Origin: Brevundimonas sp. UBA5936
GTDB taxonomy: Bacteria > Pseudomonadota > Alphaproteobacteria > Caulobacterales > Caulobacteraceae
Assembly (NCBI GenBank): GCA_002430835.1
Contig: DJDA01000045.1
Span: 3,054 to 67,053, forward strand
Direction: 5' to 3'
Length of the DNA: 64,000 nt
Notes under the pieces: model-generated
The model's input: only the letters and a program-made list of their open reading frames with translations
Databases searched by the model: none
Told to the model about the DNA's origin: nothing
Program-made: the position numbers and the translations under genes
Part shown: piece after piece, positions 41,567-52,401 of the stretch
Position numbering within the stretch: the stretch's first letter is position 1
Layout: each line of letters opens with the position of its first letter

Positions 41567-42862
41567 TTGACCCCAGCCGCCCGTCTGGCCGCCGCCGCCG
41601 CCATCATCGACAGCATCTCGCAGGGCCGCCAGCCCGCCGACGCCGTGCTCAAGGCCTGGAGCCAGCAGAACCGCTACGCCGGTTCGGGCGACCGCCGCGC
41701 CATCGCCGAGCGCGTCTATCAGGTGCTGCGCGCGCGCGGCCGCCTGTCGGCCTTCATGGGCGGGCGTCAGGACGGACGCGCCCTGATCGTCGGCGCCCTG
41801 TCGGTGCTGGACGGCGCGACTCTGGAAGAGATCGAAGGCCTCTACAACGGCGAAGGCTATGGCCCGCGTCCCCTGTCCAAGCACGAGCGCGGCCGCGTCA
41901 TGGCGGGCGAGGACGCGGTCGATCTGGCCGAGGTCGCCCTGCCGGACTTCGTGACGGCGGACCTGAAGGCGGTCCACGGCGACCGCTGGCGCGAAGAGGT
42001 CGAAGCCTTGAGCGGCCGCGCGCCGGTCGATCTGCGGGTCAACAGCCTGCGCGCCACGATGGAGGAGGTCGAGACCGAACTGCGCGACGCCGGTCTGTCG
42101 CCCCAGCGCACCGAACTGTCGGGCTGGGGGCTGCGTCTGGACGCCGAGCCTGCGCCGAACGTGCAGCCGCTGGACGGCTTCCAGAACGGCCATTTCGAGA
42201 TTCAGGACGAGGCCAGTCAGATCGTCGGCTGGCTGTCCGGCGCCTTCCCCGGCGCGACGGTGGTGGATTACTGCGCGGGCGGCGGCGGCAAGACGCTGGG
42301 TCTGGTGCAGGCCATGCAGGGGCAGGGGGCGCTGATCGCCTGCGACGTCTCGGCCAAGCGTCTGGACAACGTGAAGCCGCGCCTGGCCCGTGTGGGCGTC
42401 GAGGCCGACCTGCGCCTGCTGGGCACGAACGGCGGCGGGGTCGAGGATCTGAACGGTCAGGCCGATGTGGTGCTGGTCGACGCGCCGTGCTCGGGCTCGG
42501 GCGCCTGGCGGCGTCGGCCCGAGGACAGCTGGCGCCTGACGGCTGAGGAAGTGGCCCGTCTGCACGCGCTGCAACTGCGTATTCTGGGGCAGGCGACCAA
42601 GCTGGTGCGGCCGGGCGGTCGTCTGGCCTATGTCACCTGCTCGGTGCTCGGCGCCGAGAATGAGGCGACCGCCGCCGCCTTCGAAGCCGCGCACGCGGAC
42701 TTCAAGCCCGTTCCCGTCGCCGATGCGGCGCACAGCGCGGACCTGACAGAGGCGGGGCGCGAACGCCTGACCGCGCTGGCGCAAGGCAACCGTCTGCGTC
42801 TGTCGCCCGCCGCGACCGGCACGGACGGCTTCTTCATCGCCCTTTATGAGCGCGTCTCATGA
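41567..42862 (+). CDS. RsmB/NOP-family RNA cytosine methyltransferase (RsmB-like)
   Basis: The start is TTG 41567, one base after the MAPEG stop, because no ATG or GTG fits without overlapping it deeply; this gives 431 residues. The N-terminal 140 residues are an RsmB-like but incomplete NusB-type region, and the catalytic part has SAM motif VDYCAGGGGKTLGL, DAPCSGSGAWRRRPEDSW with the first catalytic Cys and VTCSVLGAENE with the second. The product probably methylates 16S rRNA cytosine. Start codon and N-terminal domain need support. It overlaps the next gene by four bases (ATGA). Confidence 0.88.
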   Translation: MTPAARLAAAAAIIDSISQGRQPADAVLKAWSQQNRYAGSGDRRAIAERVYQVLRARGRLSAFMGGRQDGRALIVGALSVLDGATLEEIEGLYNGEGYGPRPLSKHERGRVMAGEDAVDLAEVALPDFVTADLKAVHGDRWREEVEALSGRAPVDLRVNSLRATMEEVETELRDAGLSPQRTELSGWGLRLDAEPAPNVQPLDGFQNGHFEIQDEASQIVGWLSGAFPGATVVDYCAGGGGKTLGLVQAMQGQGALIACDVSAKRLDNVKPRLARVGVEADLRLLGTNGGGVEDLNGQADVVLVDAPCSGSGAWRRRPEDSWRLTAEEVARLHALQLRILGQATKLVRPGGRLAYVTCSVLGAENEATAAAFEAAHADFKPVPVADAAHSADLTEAGRERLTALAQGNRLRLSPAATGTDGFFIALYERVS

Positions 42863-43550
42863 GGCTGGAGCGCTACGGCGCCGTCACGGTCCTGCCGGTG
42901 ATGGCGGCGCCCGCCGAGTATGGCGAGCACCTGCGCGCCCGCATCGACCCGCTGATGACCGGCATCGGGCCGGTCGAAGGGGCAGTGGCGCTGACGGCGG
43001 CTCTGGCGCGGCTGGAGGCGAGGGGAGAGGCGCCGGACCTGATCCTGTCGCTGGGCTCGTGCGGGTCGCGCGTGTTGGATCATGCGGCGGTCTATCAGGC
43101 GTCGTCCGTGGTCTATCGCGACATGGACGCCAGCGCGCTGGGCTTCCCCAAAGGCGTGACGCCGCTGCTGGACAGGCCCGCCGTCCTGCCGCTGCCGTGC
43201 CCCATTCCCGGCGTGCCGAGCGCGCGCCTGTCGACCGGCGGAAACGTCGTCTCGGGCGCCGCCTATGACGCCATCGACGCCGAGATGGTGGACATGGAGA
43301 CCTGGGCGCTGGTCCGCGCGGCCCAGACCTTCGGCCGGCCGCTGGCGGCGCTGCGCGGCGTGTCGGACGGCAAGGCCGAGCTGACGGGCCTGCACGACTG
43401 GACCTCGACCCTGCATCTGGTGGATGAGAACCTGGCTCGCGCTGTCGACGGCTTGGTTTCCGTGCTGACGGATCACGGCCTCTTCGCCCTTGAAATTCCG
43501 GCCCTTCAGGGCCAAACCCTCGCCCAATCGCTCGCCCCGGATTCGACCTC

Positions 43551-43554
<4 letters not shown>
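42859..43554 (+). CDS. 5'-methylthioadenosine/S-adenosylhomocysteine nucleosidase-like phosphorylase-fold protein
   Basis: The 231-residue protein has the phosphorylase/nucleosidase fold pattern: TGIGPVEGAVALTAALARL, LILSLGSCGS, EMVDMETWALVRAAQ (ribose-binding Met-Glu) and RGVSDGKAEL (catalytic Asp). The N-terminal VMAAPAEYGEHL differs from the GAMxEE of MTA/SAH nucleosidase, so the exact activity (cleaving MTA/SAH or a related nucleoside) is uncertain. It overlaps both neighbours by four bases and lies between a SAM-dependent methyltransferase and guaA, a suggestive place for SAH removal. Confidence 0.8.
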
Positions 43555-45113
<1,559 letters not shown>

Positions 45114-45178
45114 TTCAGACGTTTCGGGAGCATTTCTGAATGCGCCTCTAAGCGCCCGATGTGGAACTGAATTTATAC

Positions 45179-45212
45179 GAGGCCCTTCGAATTTTTCGGA
45201 GGGCCTTTTCCT
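45179..45212 (+). terminator. Rho-independent terminator after guaA
   Basis: GAGGCCCTTCGA and TCGGAGGGCCTTT form a stem with an ATTTT loop, followed by TCC. It closes the gua cluster before the peptide locus. Confidence 0.8.
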
Positions 45213-45310
45213 TTGTTGGCGCCATTTCTGACGGCGCCGTCAAAAGCGCCTCGAGTGTAATGACGGCCCCTGTGAGCATGGCGTTCCTGGGAAATCGTGC
45301 TCAGCGCGGC

Positions 45311-45332
45311 GCTATTTTCTTGCAGAAATAGC
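45311..45332. promoter_or_regulatory. Inverted repeat upstream of the S12 hydrolase gene
   Basis: GCTATTT (45311-45317) and AAATAGC (45326-45332) are a perfect 7-base dyad around TCTTGCAG. The TTGCA-G-AAAT core resembles TTGCA-A-AAT at 47790-47799 upstream of the epimerase gene, suggesting one regulator for both. It lies 36 bases before ATG 45368. Confidence 0.45.
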
Positions 45333-45367
45333 AAAATGAAGCCAGCCTTTGTGCAAGGGAGGCTATC

Positions 45368-46945
45368 ATGATGTCACTGCTACGCAATTCCGGTGCATTT
45401 ATTGGCCTTGCGGCCTTGGTGGCCGGTGGAGGCGCGGCGGCGGCCGAGCCCGATCGCACGATCAGCGAGCGACAGATTGATGAGGTCGTCACGACGGCGC
45501 TCGCGTCGTTTGAAATCCCAGGCGTCGCCATCGCGGTGATCCAGCCGGGACAGGCGCCCTATCTGAAGGGTTACGGCGTCGTGGACTATCGGACGCAGAC
45601 GCCCGTCAATGCTGACACCCTGTTCGGCATCGGGTCGATCTCCAAGGCCTTCACCACCACGGTGATCGCTCAACTGGAACAGGAAGGGCGGCTGGACTGG
45701 GATGACGCGGTCATCGACTATGTGCCCGAGTTCCGTCTGTCGGATGCGTGGGTGACGCGCGAGTTCACCATTCGCGATCTGGTCAGCCATCGATCGGGAC
45801 TGGCGCCCTATGCCGGCGACCTGGTGATGCTGACGGAAGGCAAGGCGAACAAGGCGCAGGTCTATCAGGCGCTGGCGCATCTGGAGCCCAAGTCCAGTTT
45901 CCGCACCGAGTTCGCCTACGACAACCTGCTCTACATCGTCGCCGGCGACCTGATCGAGCGCGTGTCGGGGCGGTCCTGGCAGGATGAGGTCCAGTCCCGT
46001 TTCCTGACCCGTCTGGACATGCGGAGCTGCGTGCCGGACCAGAAGCAGCTGGCGCCGAGCGCGGCGCGATCGCTGGCGCATGATTATGCTGACGGTCAGC
46101 TGACGACGGTGGATTTCCCCTTGCCGGACATCACCCTGGCGGCGGGCGGCATCTTCTGCAACGCGCGCGGCATGGCTCAATGGATGGCCTTCAATCTTGA
46201 TCCGGACAAGGGGCCTGAATTGGACGCCGTGCGCCGCGCGGATTTGTTCAGCCCGGTCACCCTGATGCCGGTCGGACGTGCGGCCTCGCCCTATCAGGCC
46301 GGGACGACCTTCAGCGCCTACGCCCTGGGCTGGATGGTGCAGGACAGCTTCGGTCGTCGTGAGGTCCAGCACGGCGGCGGTCTGCCCGGCATGGTCAGCT
46401 ATCTGAGCCTTTATCCTGACGACGGTTTCGGCGTCATGGTCATGACCAACAAGACCAGCGGCGCCGCCCGCGCCATCGCACAGCAACTGGCCGCGTTGAA
46501 GTTCAGCGCCAGCCCGGTGCGCGCCATCGCCGATCAGGGCCGGGCGGAGGTGGCCGCCATTCGCGCCGCCCAGGCGGACGCGGCGGTCGCCGGGACCGAG
46601 GTCGCGGCGGCGGGAGAAGCGCCGCGCCCGGCACTGCCTCTGGCGCAGTACGTCGGACGCTATGACGACGCCTGGTTCGGTCCGGTCGAGGTGCGGCTGG
46701 AGGGCGAGGATCTGGTCATGGATCTGGGCTCTGAAGCCATGACGGGACGGCTGCGGCACGTCGACGGCGACCGCTTCATCGCCGCCTGGAGCGACCGGGC
46801 GCTGAACGCCGACGCCTATGTCAACTTCCGCCTCGATCCACGCGGCCAGGTTCGCGACATCGAAATGGCGCCTGTATCGGCGCGCACTGACCCATCGTTC
46901 AATTTCAGAGACCTGCGGCTGGTCAGGGCGGCGAAGCAACCGTAG
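45368..46945 (+). CDS. Exported S12-family serine hydrolase (beta-lactamase/D-aminopeptidase-like) with DUF3471 tail
   Basis: The 525-residue protein starts with a signal peptide (to about residue 26, GAAAA). The S12 catalytic set is present: SxxK as Ser90-Ile-Ser-Lys93 (GSISKAF), Tyr-Asp-Asn (AYDNLLY) and His-Gly-Gly (VQHGGGLPG). Residues about 395-525 form an extra beta-rich DUF3471-type domain. S12 enzymes include beta-lactamases, D-Ala-D-Ala carboxypeptidases and D-aminopeptidases. Context, with an epimerase and a peptide transporter, favours a peptidase over an antibiotic resistance role. It is the first gene of the locus and precedes the regulator by nine bases. Confidence 0.87.
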   Translation: MMSLLRNSGAFIGLAALVAGGGAAAAEPDRTISERQIDEVVTTALASFEIPGVAIAVIQPGQAPYLKGYGVVDYRTQTPVNADTLFGIGSISKAFTTTVIAQLEQEGRLDWDDAVIDYVPEFRLSDAWVTREFTIRDLVSHRSGLAPYAGDLVMLTEGKANKAQVYQALAHLEPKSSFRTEFAYDNLLYIVAGDLIERVSGRSWQDEVQSRFLTRLDMRSCVPDQKQLAPSAARSLAHDYADGQLTTVDFPLPDITLAAGGIFCNARGMAQWMAFNLDPDKGPELDAVRRADLFSPVTLMPVGRAASPYQAGTTFSAYALGWMVQDSFGRREVQHGGGLPGMVSYLSLYPDDGFGVMVMTNKTSGAARAIAQQLAALKFSASPVRAIADQGRAEVAAIRAAQADAAVAGTEVAAAGEAPRPALPLAQYVGRYDDAWFGPVEVRLEGEDLVMDLGSEAMTGRLRHVDGDRFIAAWSDRALNADAYVNFRLDPRGQVRDIEMAPVSARTDPSFNFRDLRLVRAAKQP

Positions 46946-46954
46946 GAAAAGGGC

Positions 46955-47671
46955 ATGACGCGCCCCTACCTTCCGCCGGTCGATGATGAAGCCGCCACAG
47001 GCGGCGCGGCGCTGCGCCGTATCCGCAAGAGCCGCAAGCTGACGCTGGATCAGCTGTCGCAACTGACCGGCATTCCGACCTCGTCCTTGTCGCGGATCGA
47101 GAACACGCGGCTGCGGCTGACGGTCGACAAGATGCATCTGCTGGCCAAGGCTCTGGACGTTCCGGTCGAGCGCCTGCTGGGCGACGCGCCGGACGAGACC
47201 GAAGACGCATCCAGCGGTCCAGGCCGGGGAGGGACGCCGCCGTCCGCCAGCGGCGCGGCGCGGCTGACGGTGGATCGGGCGCCGGAGAGACGTCCGGAGC
47301 GGTTCTGCGACGCCATGGTCCACTATCTGTTCGGGTCGGACGAGACACGCGCGCTCGACTGCGGCCACTTTCATTTCCAGCCGGTCAGCGTCTGGGAATC
47401 GGAGTTCGTGCGCCATCCGGGCGAAAAGGTCGTCTATGTCATCAAGGGGACGGCCGTGGCCTATGTCGAAGGGCAGGAGCCGGTCCTGCTCGAGGAAGGC
47501 GACGCCATGCACATGGATTCCTCGGCCTGGCACAGCGTCGTCGCGGTGAACCAGCCGGCCGAGGTGCTGGTGACATACTTCCACGGCGGCGGACGCGGCT
47601 ATGACGCCTTCGAGAGCCGCGCCTTCTCGCGCGAGGCCTGGGCGGCCTTCCCGGTAGCCGGCGACGAATAG
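46955..47671 (+). CDS. XRE-family transcriptional regulator with C-terminal cupin domain
   Basis: The 238-residue protein has a helix-turn-helix domain (about 18-75, IRKSRKLTLDQLSQLTGIPTSSLSRIEN), a disordered Ser/Gly/Pro-rich linker (about 84-112) and a cupin domain (about 125-215, HPGEKVVYVIKGTAVAYVEG ... EEGDAMHMDSSAWHSV). This domain pair, as in PuuR, usually regulates a catabolic locus through a small ligand bound by the cupin. It lies between a hydrolase and an epimerase, so it is the likely local regulator of the peptide locus, inferred. Confidence 0.88.
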   Translation: MTRPYLPPVDDEAATGGAALRRIRKSRKLTLDQLSQLTGIPTSSLSRIENTRLRLTVDKMHLLAKALDVPVERLLGDAPDETEDASSGPGRGGTPPSASGAARLTVDRAPERRPERFCDAMVHYLFGSDETRALDCGHFHFQPVSVWESEFVRHPGEKVVYVIKGTAVAYVEGQEPVLLEEGDAMHMDSSAWHSVVAVNQPAEVLVTYFHGGGRGYDAFESRAFSREAWAAFPVAGDE

Positions 47672-47731
47672 CCGCCGCGTCCTGCGACGGGCGCTGGCCG
47701 GATTTCCTTTGTTCCAGAAGGGTTTGAGCTG

Positions 47732-47748
47732 GCATCTCGCAGAGATGC
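47732..47748. promoter_or_regulatory. Short inverted repeat between regulator and epimerase genes
   Basis: GCATCTC and GAGATGC flank GCA, a perfect 7-base dyad in the 194-base gap. It may be a weak terminator or an operator; no T-tract follows. Confidence 0.3.
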
Positions 47749-47787
47749 GGGGTGCGATTTTGCGCGTGGTGGAATTTGATATGCATT

Positions 47788-47825
47788 TTTTGCAAAATCT
47801 GTTCTTGCCATGTGCAAATTTTCAC
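47788..47825. promoter_or_regulatory. Candidate operator cluster upstream of the epimerase gene
   Basis: TTTTGCAAAA (47788-47797) is a perfect 10-base palindrome, and GTGCAAATTTTCAC (47812-47825) is a near-perfect dyad. The TTGCA core repeats the motif in the inverted repeat before the S12 hydrolase gene (45311-45332). The stretch is clearly AT-rich compared with its surroundings, like a promoter. Confidence 0.45.
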
Positions 47826-47865
47826 GAATATTGCTGTGAATGCAAAACGAGTTCTGGGAGGGATC

Positions 47866-48846
47866 GTGAAGCTCACAGCCTTGAAGCGGCGCCTGGACCT
47901 GACGACGCCGTTCCGTGTGTCGTTCGGTGAAATCTCTGGTCTGGACGTGGTCGCGGTGGCCCTGGAGGGCGGCGGCGTGGTCGGCCGGGGCGAGGCCTGC
48001 CCCATGCCGATGTTCGGCCATACCGCCGAGGCGGTGCTGAACGCGCTCGCCGCCATCGCCCCCGATATCGAGGCGGGCCGGGTGGATCGCATCGCCCTGC
48101 AGTCACGCCTGCCGGCCGGACCGGCCCGCAACGCCCTGGACTGCGCCTTCTGGGACCATGAGGCCAAGGCTGCGGGCCGCTCGGTCTGGGAATTGACCGG
48201 GTTGAGCGCGCCGGACCAGCTGGATTCGGATGTGACCATCGGCATCGAGACGCCGGAAGAGACCGCGCGTCTGGCCGCGACCCACCGCTATGCGGGCATG
48301 ATCAAGCTGAAGCTGGGCGGGCCGAGCGACATGGCCTGTGTGCGGGCGGTGCGTCAGACGTTGCCGGATGTGCGTCTGTTCGTGGACGTCAACGGCGGCT
48401 GGACTCTGGAGCAACTGAACGCCCTGGCGCCGGAACTGGCCGCGCTGGACGTCTTCATGATTGAGCAGCCCCTGCCGCGCGGTGAGGACGAGCAACTGGA
48501 CGGCTATACCGGTTCAGTCCCGCTGTGCGCCGATGAATCCTGTCAGGACCGCAGCGATCTGGATCGGCTGGAAGGGCGCTACGCCTTCGTCAACATCAAG
48601 CTCGACAAGACCGGCGGTCTGACCGAGGCCCTGGCCCTGGCGCGCGAGGCCGAGGCGCGGGGGATGCGCCTGATGGTCGGCTGCATGATGGGATCGGGCC
48701 TGGCCATGGCCCCGGCCTATCTGGTCGGGACGCTGTGCGAGGTCGTCGATCTGGACGTGTCCCTGCTGCTGAAGAACCCGGCGGACACCGCCGTGCGCCA
48801 TGACGGCCGCCGGCTGAGTCTGTTCGACCGGACCGTGTGGGGCTGA
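47866..48846 (+). CDS. Dipeptide epimerase (enolase superfamily, AE-epimerase type)
   Basis: From GTG 47866 (GGGAGGG just upstream) the product has 326 residues. Key residues of the family line up: KLK (K147, K149), metal ligands D174, E200 and D223, second-barrel K245, and the D295-x-D297 motif near the C-terminus (VVDLDVSLLL), typical of dipeptide epimerases that bind the ammonium of the dipeptide. These enzymes convert L-Ala-D-Glu-like dipeptides to the all-L form. No signal peptide, so it acts in the cytoplasm. It is in an operon with a TonB receptor and POT transporter. Confidence 0.92.
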   Translation: MKLTALKRRLDLTTPFRVSFGEISGLDVVAVALEGGGVVGRGEACPMPMFGHTAEAVLNALAAIAPDIEAGRVDRIALQSRLPAGPARNALDCAFWDHEAKAAGRSVWELTGLSAPDQLDSDVTIGIETPEETARLAATHRYAGMIKLKLGGPSDMACVRAVRQTLPDVRLFVDVNGGWTLEQLNALAPELAALDVFMIEQPLPRGEDEQLDGYTGSVPLCADESCQDRSDLDRLEGRYAFVNIKLDKTGGLTEALALAREAEARGMRLMVGCMMGSGLAMAPAYLVGTLCEVVDLDVSLLLKNPADTAVRHDGRRLSLFDRTVWG

Positions 48847-48877
48847 AGCCATGATGATTTTGGGAGGGAGAACCAAG

Positions 48878-51106
48878 ATGAGCGGCAAGACGAAGTATCT
48901 GGGCGTGAGTTCTCTGGCGGTCGTGCTGGCTCTGGCGGCTTCGCCGGCGGCGGCGCAATCGGCTTCCGCGGCGGCTGCGGCGGACCCGGCCACCACGGTC
49001 GACGACATCGTGGTCACGGCGCAGAAGCGGTCGCAAAATCTTCAGGACGTGGCCAACTCGGTCGCCGCCCTGTCCGCCGCCGAGATCCTGGAGACGGGCA
49101 AGAACAGCCTGGCCGACATGGTGGCGTCGGTGCCCAGCCTGTCCATGGTGTCACAGGGTCCGGGCCTGTCGACCATCGCCCTGCGCGGGGTGTCGACCGG
49201 CGGCGTTCGCAACGACGAGCCCCAGAACAAGGAGACGGTCGGCGTCTATATCGACGAGACGCCGATCTCGGTGAACGGCTTCAACCCGGACCTGGGCCTG
49301 TATGACCTGTCGCGAGTCGAGGTGCTGCGCGGGCCTCAGGGCACGCTCTACGGTTCGGGCGCCATGGGCGGCGCCATCCGCATCATCACCAACAAGCCGA
49401 ACCTGACGGACTTCTCGGCGTCGATGGAGGGGTCAGCCTCGCACACCCGTCACGGCGAAGCCAACTACAGCGCCAAGGGCATGGTCAATCTGCCGCTGGT
49501 CACGGACGCGGTGGCCCTGCGCGCGGTCGCCTATCACACCTATCAGGGCGGCTATATCGACAATACCGCGACCGGCGAGGACAATCAGAACGACGCCACC
49601 ACGACCGGCGCGCGCCTGCAGCTGGGGGCCCAGCTCAGCCCCGAACTGCGCGCCAACCTGACCTATATGTACCACGACCTGGAGACGGGCTCGCGCGCCA
49701 GCCAGTCGGCGCCGTTTGAGCGCAACATCCGCGCCTTCGACGGCCTGACCGACCGGATCAACATCTTCAACGCGGCGCTGGACTATGACCTGGGCTGGGC
49801 CTCGATCAATTCCTCGACGTCCTTCCTGAAGAAGAAGAACACCAACCGCACCAGTCTGGAGTTCCTGACCGAGGCGGCCCTGGGTCTGGATTCGCCGGCG
49901 CCCCTGGTCGACACGACCGAGATCGAGGACTTCTCGCAGGAGCTGCGGATCGCCTCCAGCGGGGAAGGGCGGCTGAACTACATCGCCGGCGTCTTCTATC
50001 AGGACCGCAAGCGCGACTATACGCAGGACGGCGTCGTGCCGGGGCTGGACGCCCATGTCGGCGCCCCGTCGTCGGACTTCGGCGCGCCGGGCGTGGACCA
50101 GGCCTTCTATGGCTTCCAGAACATCCGTCAGGAGCAGAAGGCGGTGTTCGGCGAGATCTCCTACAAGATCACGCCGCGCCTGACGGCGACGGCGGGCCTG
50201 CGCTATTTCGACTTCAGCGAGGAGTACGAGACCTTCTCGTCCGGTCTGCTGAACGGCGGCGTGTCGCGCTATGCGGGTGAGTTCTCTGAAGACGGCGTGA
50301 CGCCCAAGTTCAACCTGTCGTTCGACGCCACGCGGGACAACATGATCTATGTCCAGGCGTCCAAGGGTTTCCGCCTGGGCGGGGTCAACACCACGGTTCC
50401 GGCCGACTTGTGTCGCGCCGATCTGGACAAGCTGGGCCTGAAGGAAACGCCGGGCAGTTTCGGTTCGGACTCGGTCTGGAACTATGAGGTCGGCTCCAAG
50501 AACCAGTTCATGGATCGTCGCCTGACCGTCAACGCCAGCGTCTATTACATCGACTGGACCGACATCCAGACGACGATGAGCCTGCCGTCCTGCTCCTTCT
50601 CGTTCCGCACCAATGCGGGCAAGGCGCGCAGCATTGGGACCGAGATCGAAACCCGCTTCGCCGTCAACGACGCCCTGGACGTCTACGGCACGGTGGGGCT
50701 GACCGATTCCACCCTGACCGAGGACGTGCCCTTCACTACCTGGTCGGACGGAGACCGTGTGCCGGGCGTGGCGCGCGAGCAGATCAGCGCCGGCGCGCGT
50801 CAGGCCTTTACCGTGTTCGAGGCTCGGGACGCCTACGCCCGGATCGATTACAGCTACACGGGTAAGATGAACACGCGCTTTGACACGGACAACGCGGCCA
50901 ACCGGGAGTACGGCGACTATCATCTGGTCAACCTGACGGCGGGAGTTCGCCTGCCGGGGCGCCCGATCGAGGCGTCGGTCTTCGTGCGCAACCTGTTCGA
51001 TGACGACGGCCGGGTGCTGGCCAGCGCCGTCGGCCAGGTCGCGCCGGAAAGCTGGATCACCGTTCAGCCGCGGACCATCGGCTTCACGATCCAGGCCTAT
51101 TTCTAA
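48878..51106 (+). CDS. TonB-dependent outer-membrane receptor 1
   Basis: From ATG 48878 (GGGAGGGAG about nine bases upstream; ATG 48851 is an alternative) the product has 742 residues: signal peptide (to about residue 27), TonB box near DDIVVTAQKRSQNLQD, plug domain (VPSLSMVSQG ... LRGVSTGGVRNDEPQNKETVGVYIDE ... VEVLRGPQGTLYGSGAMGGAIRIITNKP) and a 22-strand-type beta-barrel ending in QAYF. It opens 31 bases after the dipeptide epimerase stop and 32 bases before the POT gene, so uptake of a peptide-like ligand is the best guess. Confidence 0.93.
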   Translation: MSGKTKYLGVSSLAVVLALAASPAAAQSASAAAAADPATTVDDIVVTAQKRSQNLQDVANSVAALSAAEILETGKNSLADMVASVPSLSMVSQGPGLSTIALRGVSTGGVRNDEPQNKETVGVYIDETPISVNGFNPDLGLYDLSRVEVLRGPQGTLYGSGAMGGAIRIITNKPNLTDFSASMEGSASHTRHGEANYSAKGMVNLPLVTDAVALRAVAYHTYQGGYIDNTATGEDNQNDATTTGARLQLGAQLSPELRANLTYMYHDLETGSRASQSAPFERNIRAFDGLTDRINIFNAALDYDLGWASINSSTSFLKKKNTNRTSLEFLTEAALGLDSPAPLVDTTEIEDFSQELRIASSGEGRLNYIAGVFYQDRKRDYTQDGVVPGLDAHVGAPSSDFGAPGVDQAFYGFQNIRQEQKAVFGEISYKITPRLTATAGLRYFDFSEEYETFSSGLLNGGVSRYAGEFSEDGVTPKFNLSFDATRDNMIYVQASKGFRLGGVNTTVPADLCRADLDKLGLKETPGSFGSDSVWNYEVGSKNQFMDRRLTVNASVYYIDWTDIQTTMSLPSCSFSFRTNAGKARSIGTEIETRFAVNDALDVYGTVGLTDSTLTEDVPFTTWSDGDRVPGVAREQISAGARQAFTVFEARDAYARIDYSYTGKMNTRFDTDNAANREYGDYHLVNLTAGVRLPGRPIEASVFVRNLFDDDGRVLASAVGQVAPESWITVQPRTIGFTIQAYF

Positions 51107-51138
51107 AACGGGTCGAGGTCGGGGGAGGACCAAGCCGC

Positions 51139-52401
51139 ATGACCATCGCCGCCAGTGAAAAGAGCTTCCTGGGCCAGCCGCGCGGGTTGACCGTCCTGTT
51201 CCTGACCGAGATGTGGGAGAAGTTCTCCTTCTTCGGCATGCGGACCCTGTTGGTCTACTACATGACCACCACCCTGCTGATCGAGCAGGGGCGGGCGTCG
51301 ATCATCTACGGCGTCTATACGGCGGTCATCTATCTGACGCCCATCTTCGGCGGGGTGCTGGCGGACCGCTGGCTGGGGCGGCGACGCTCGGTGGTTCTGG
51401 GCGCCTCCATCATGATCCTGGGCCACTTCATGATGGCGTCGGAGGCGCTCTTCTATCCGGCGCTGGCTGTCATCGCGATCGGCAACGGCCTGTTCCTGCC
51501 CAGCCTGCCGGGCCAGGTGGCGGGGCTGTACAAGCCCGACGATCCGCGTCGCGGCAGCGCCTACAACATCTACTACATGGGCGTGAACCTGGGGGCCTTC
51601 ATGGCGCCGCTGGTCTGCGGCGCGGTGGGCGAGATCTACGGCTGGCACTGGGGCTTCGCCCTGGCCGGGGTCGGCATGGCGGCGGGCCTGGCCATCTATC
51701 TGCTGGGCGGGCGCTACCTGCCTGCCGATCCGCCGCGCGCGGCGCGGGAAGAGAAGGTCAAGGGCGCCGGGCTGGAACGGTCGTCTCTGATGCTGTTCGG
51801 CGGCGTGATCCTGGCTGTGGTCGTGTTCCGCGTCGCCTATGAGCAGGTCGGCAACACCCTGGCCTTGTGGATCGGCAGCGACGTGGAGCGATCGTTGGGC
51901 GGTTGGACCATTCCCATGACGTGGTTCCAGTCGCTGAATCCCTTGCTGGTTTTCCTGCTGACGCCGATCCTGGTCACGGCCTGGGATCGATCTGCGCGCA
52001 AGGGGAGGGGGATGTCGTCCCTGGCCCGGATGGCGACGGGCGCAGCCTTGGTCGCGGGCGCCTTCTTCGGTCTTGCGCTGGTCGCGATGCTGGCGGGGCA
52101 GGGGGCTGTCCACTGGTTGTGGCTCGTGGCCTTCTTCGTCCTGCTGACCAGCGGCGAACTGTTCATCCTGCCCGTTGGGCTGGGCTTGTTCGGGCGACTG
52201 GCCCCGGTGCAGATGACGGCCACCATGATCGCCGCCTGGTTCCTGGCCGCCTTTGCCGGAAACCTGCTGGCGGGGCTGGTCGGATCGACCTGGAGTCTCA
52301 TGTCGCCGGCAGCCTATTTTGCGATGATGGGGGCGGTCGCCAGCGCGTCGGGTTTGGGTTTGCTCCTGCTCATCCGACCATTCAGGACTGTTGAGGCCTA
52401 G
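51139..52401 (+). CDS. POT/PTR2-family peptide transporter (MFS)
   Basis: The 420-residue inner-membrane transporter has the POT signature EMWEKFSFFG at E24-G33 (ExxERFxYYG with Lys for Arg and Phe for both Tyr), then about 12 hydrophobic segments and FGGVLADRWLGRRRSVVLGA, the MFS-type loop. POT transporters import di- and tripeptides with protons. The protein is shorter than the 450-500 residues of most bacterial POTs, with abbreviated loops. It follows TonB receptor 1 in the same operon. Confidence 0.9.
   Translation: MTIAASEKSFLGQPRGLTVLFLTEMWEKFSFFGMRTLLVYYMTTTLLIEQGRASIIYGVYTAVIYLTPIFGGVLADRWLGRRRSVVLGASIMILGHFMMASEALFYPALAVIAIGNGLFLPSLPGQVAGLYKPDDPRRGSAYNIYYMGVNLGAFMAPLVCGAVGEIYGWHWGFALAGVGMAAGLAIYLLGGRYLPADPPRAAREEKVKGAGLERSSLMLFGGVILAVVVFRVAYEQVGNTLALWIGSDVERSLGGWTIPMTWFQSLNPLLVFLLTPILVTAWDRSARKGRGMSSLARMATGAALVAGAFFGLALVAMLAGQGAVHWLWLVAFFVLLTSGELFILPVGLGLFGRLAPVQMTATMIAAWFLAAFAGNLLAGLVGSTWSLMSPAAYFAMMGAVASASGLGLLLLIRPFRTVEA

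Noticed and set aside
45368..46945. Calling the S12 hydrolase a beta-lactamase
   Set aside because: The S12 motifs are shared by carboxypeptidases, esterases and D-aminopeptidases, and the gene sits in a peptide locus with a DUF3471 tail; resistance function is not supported by sequence alone.
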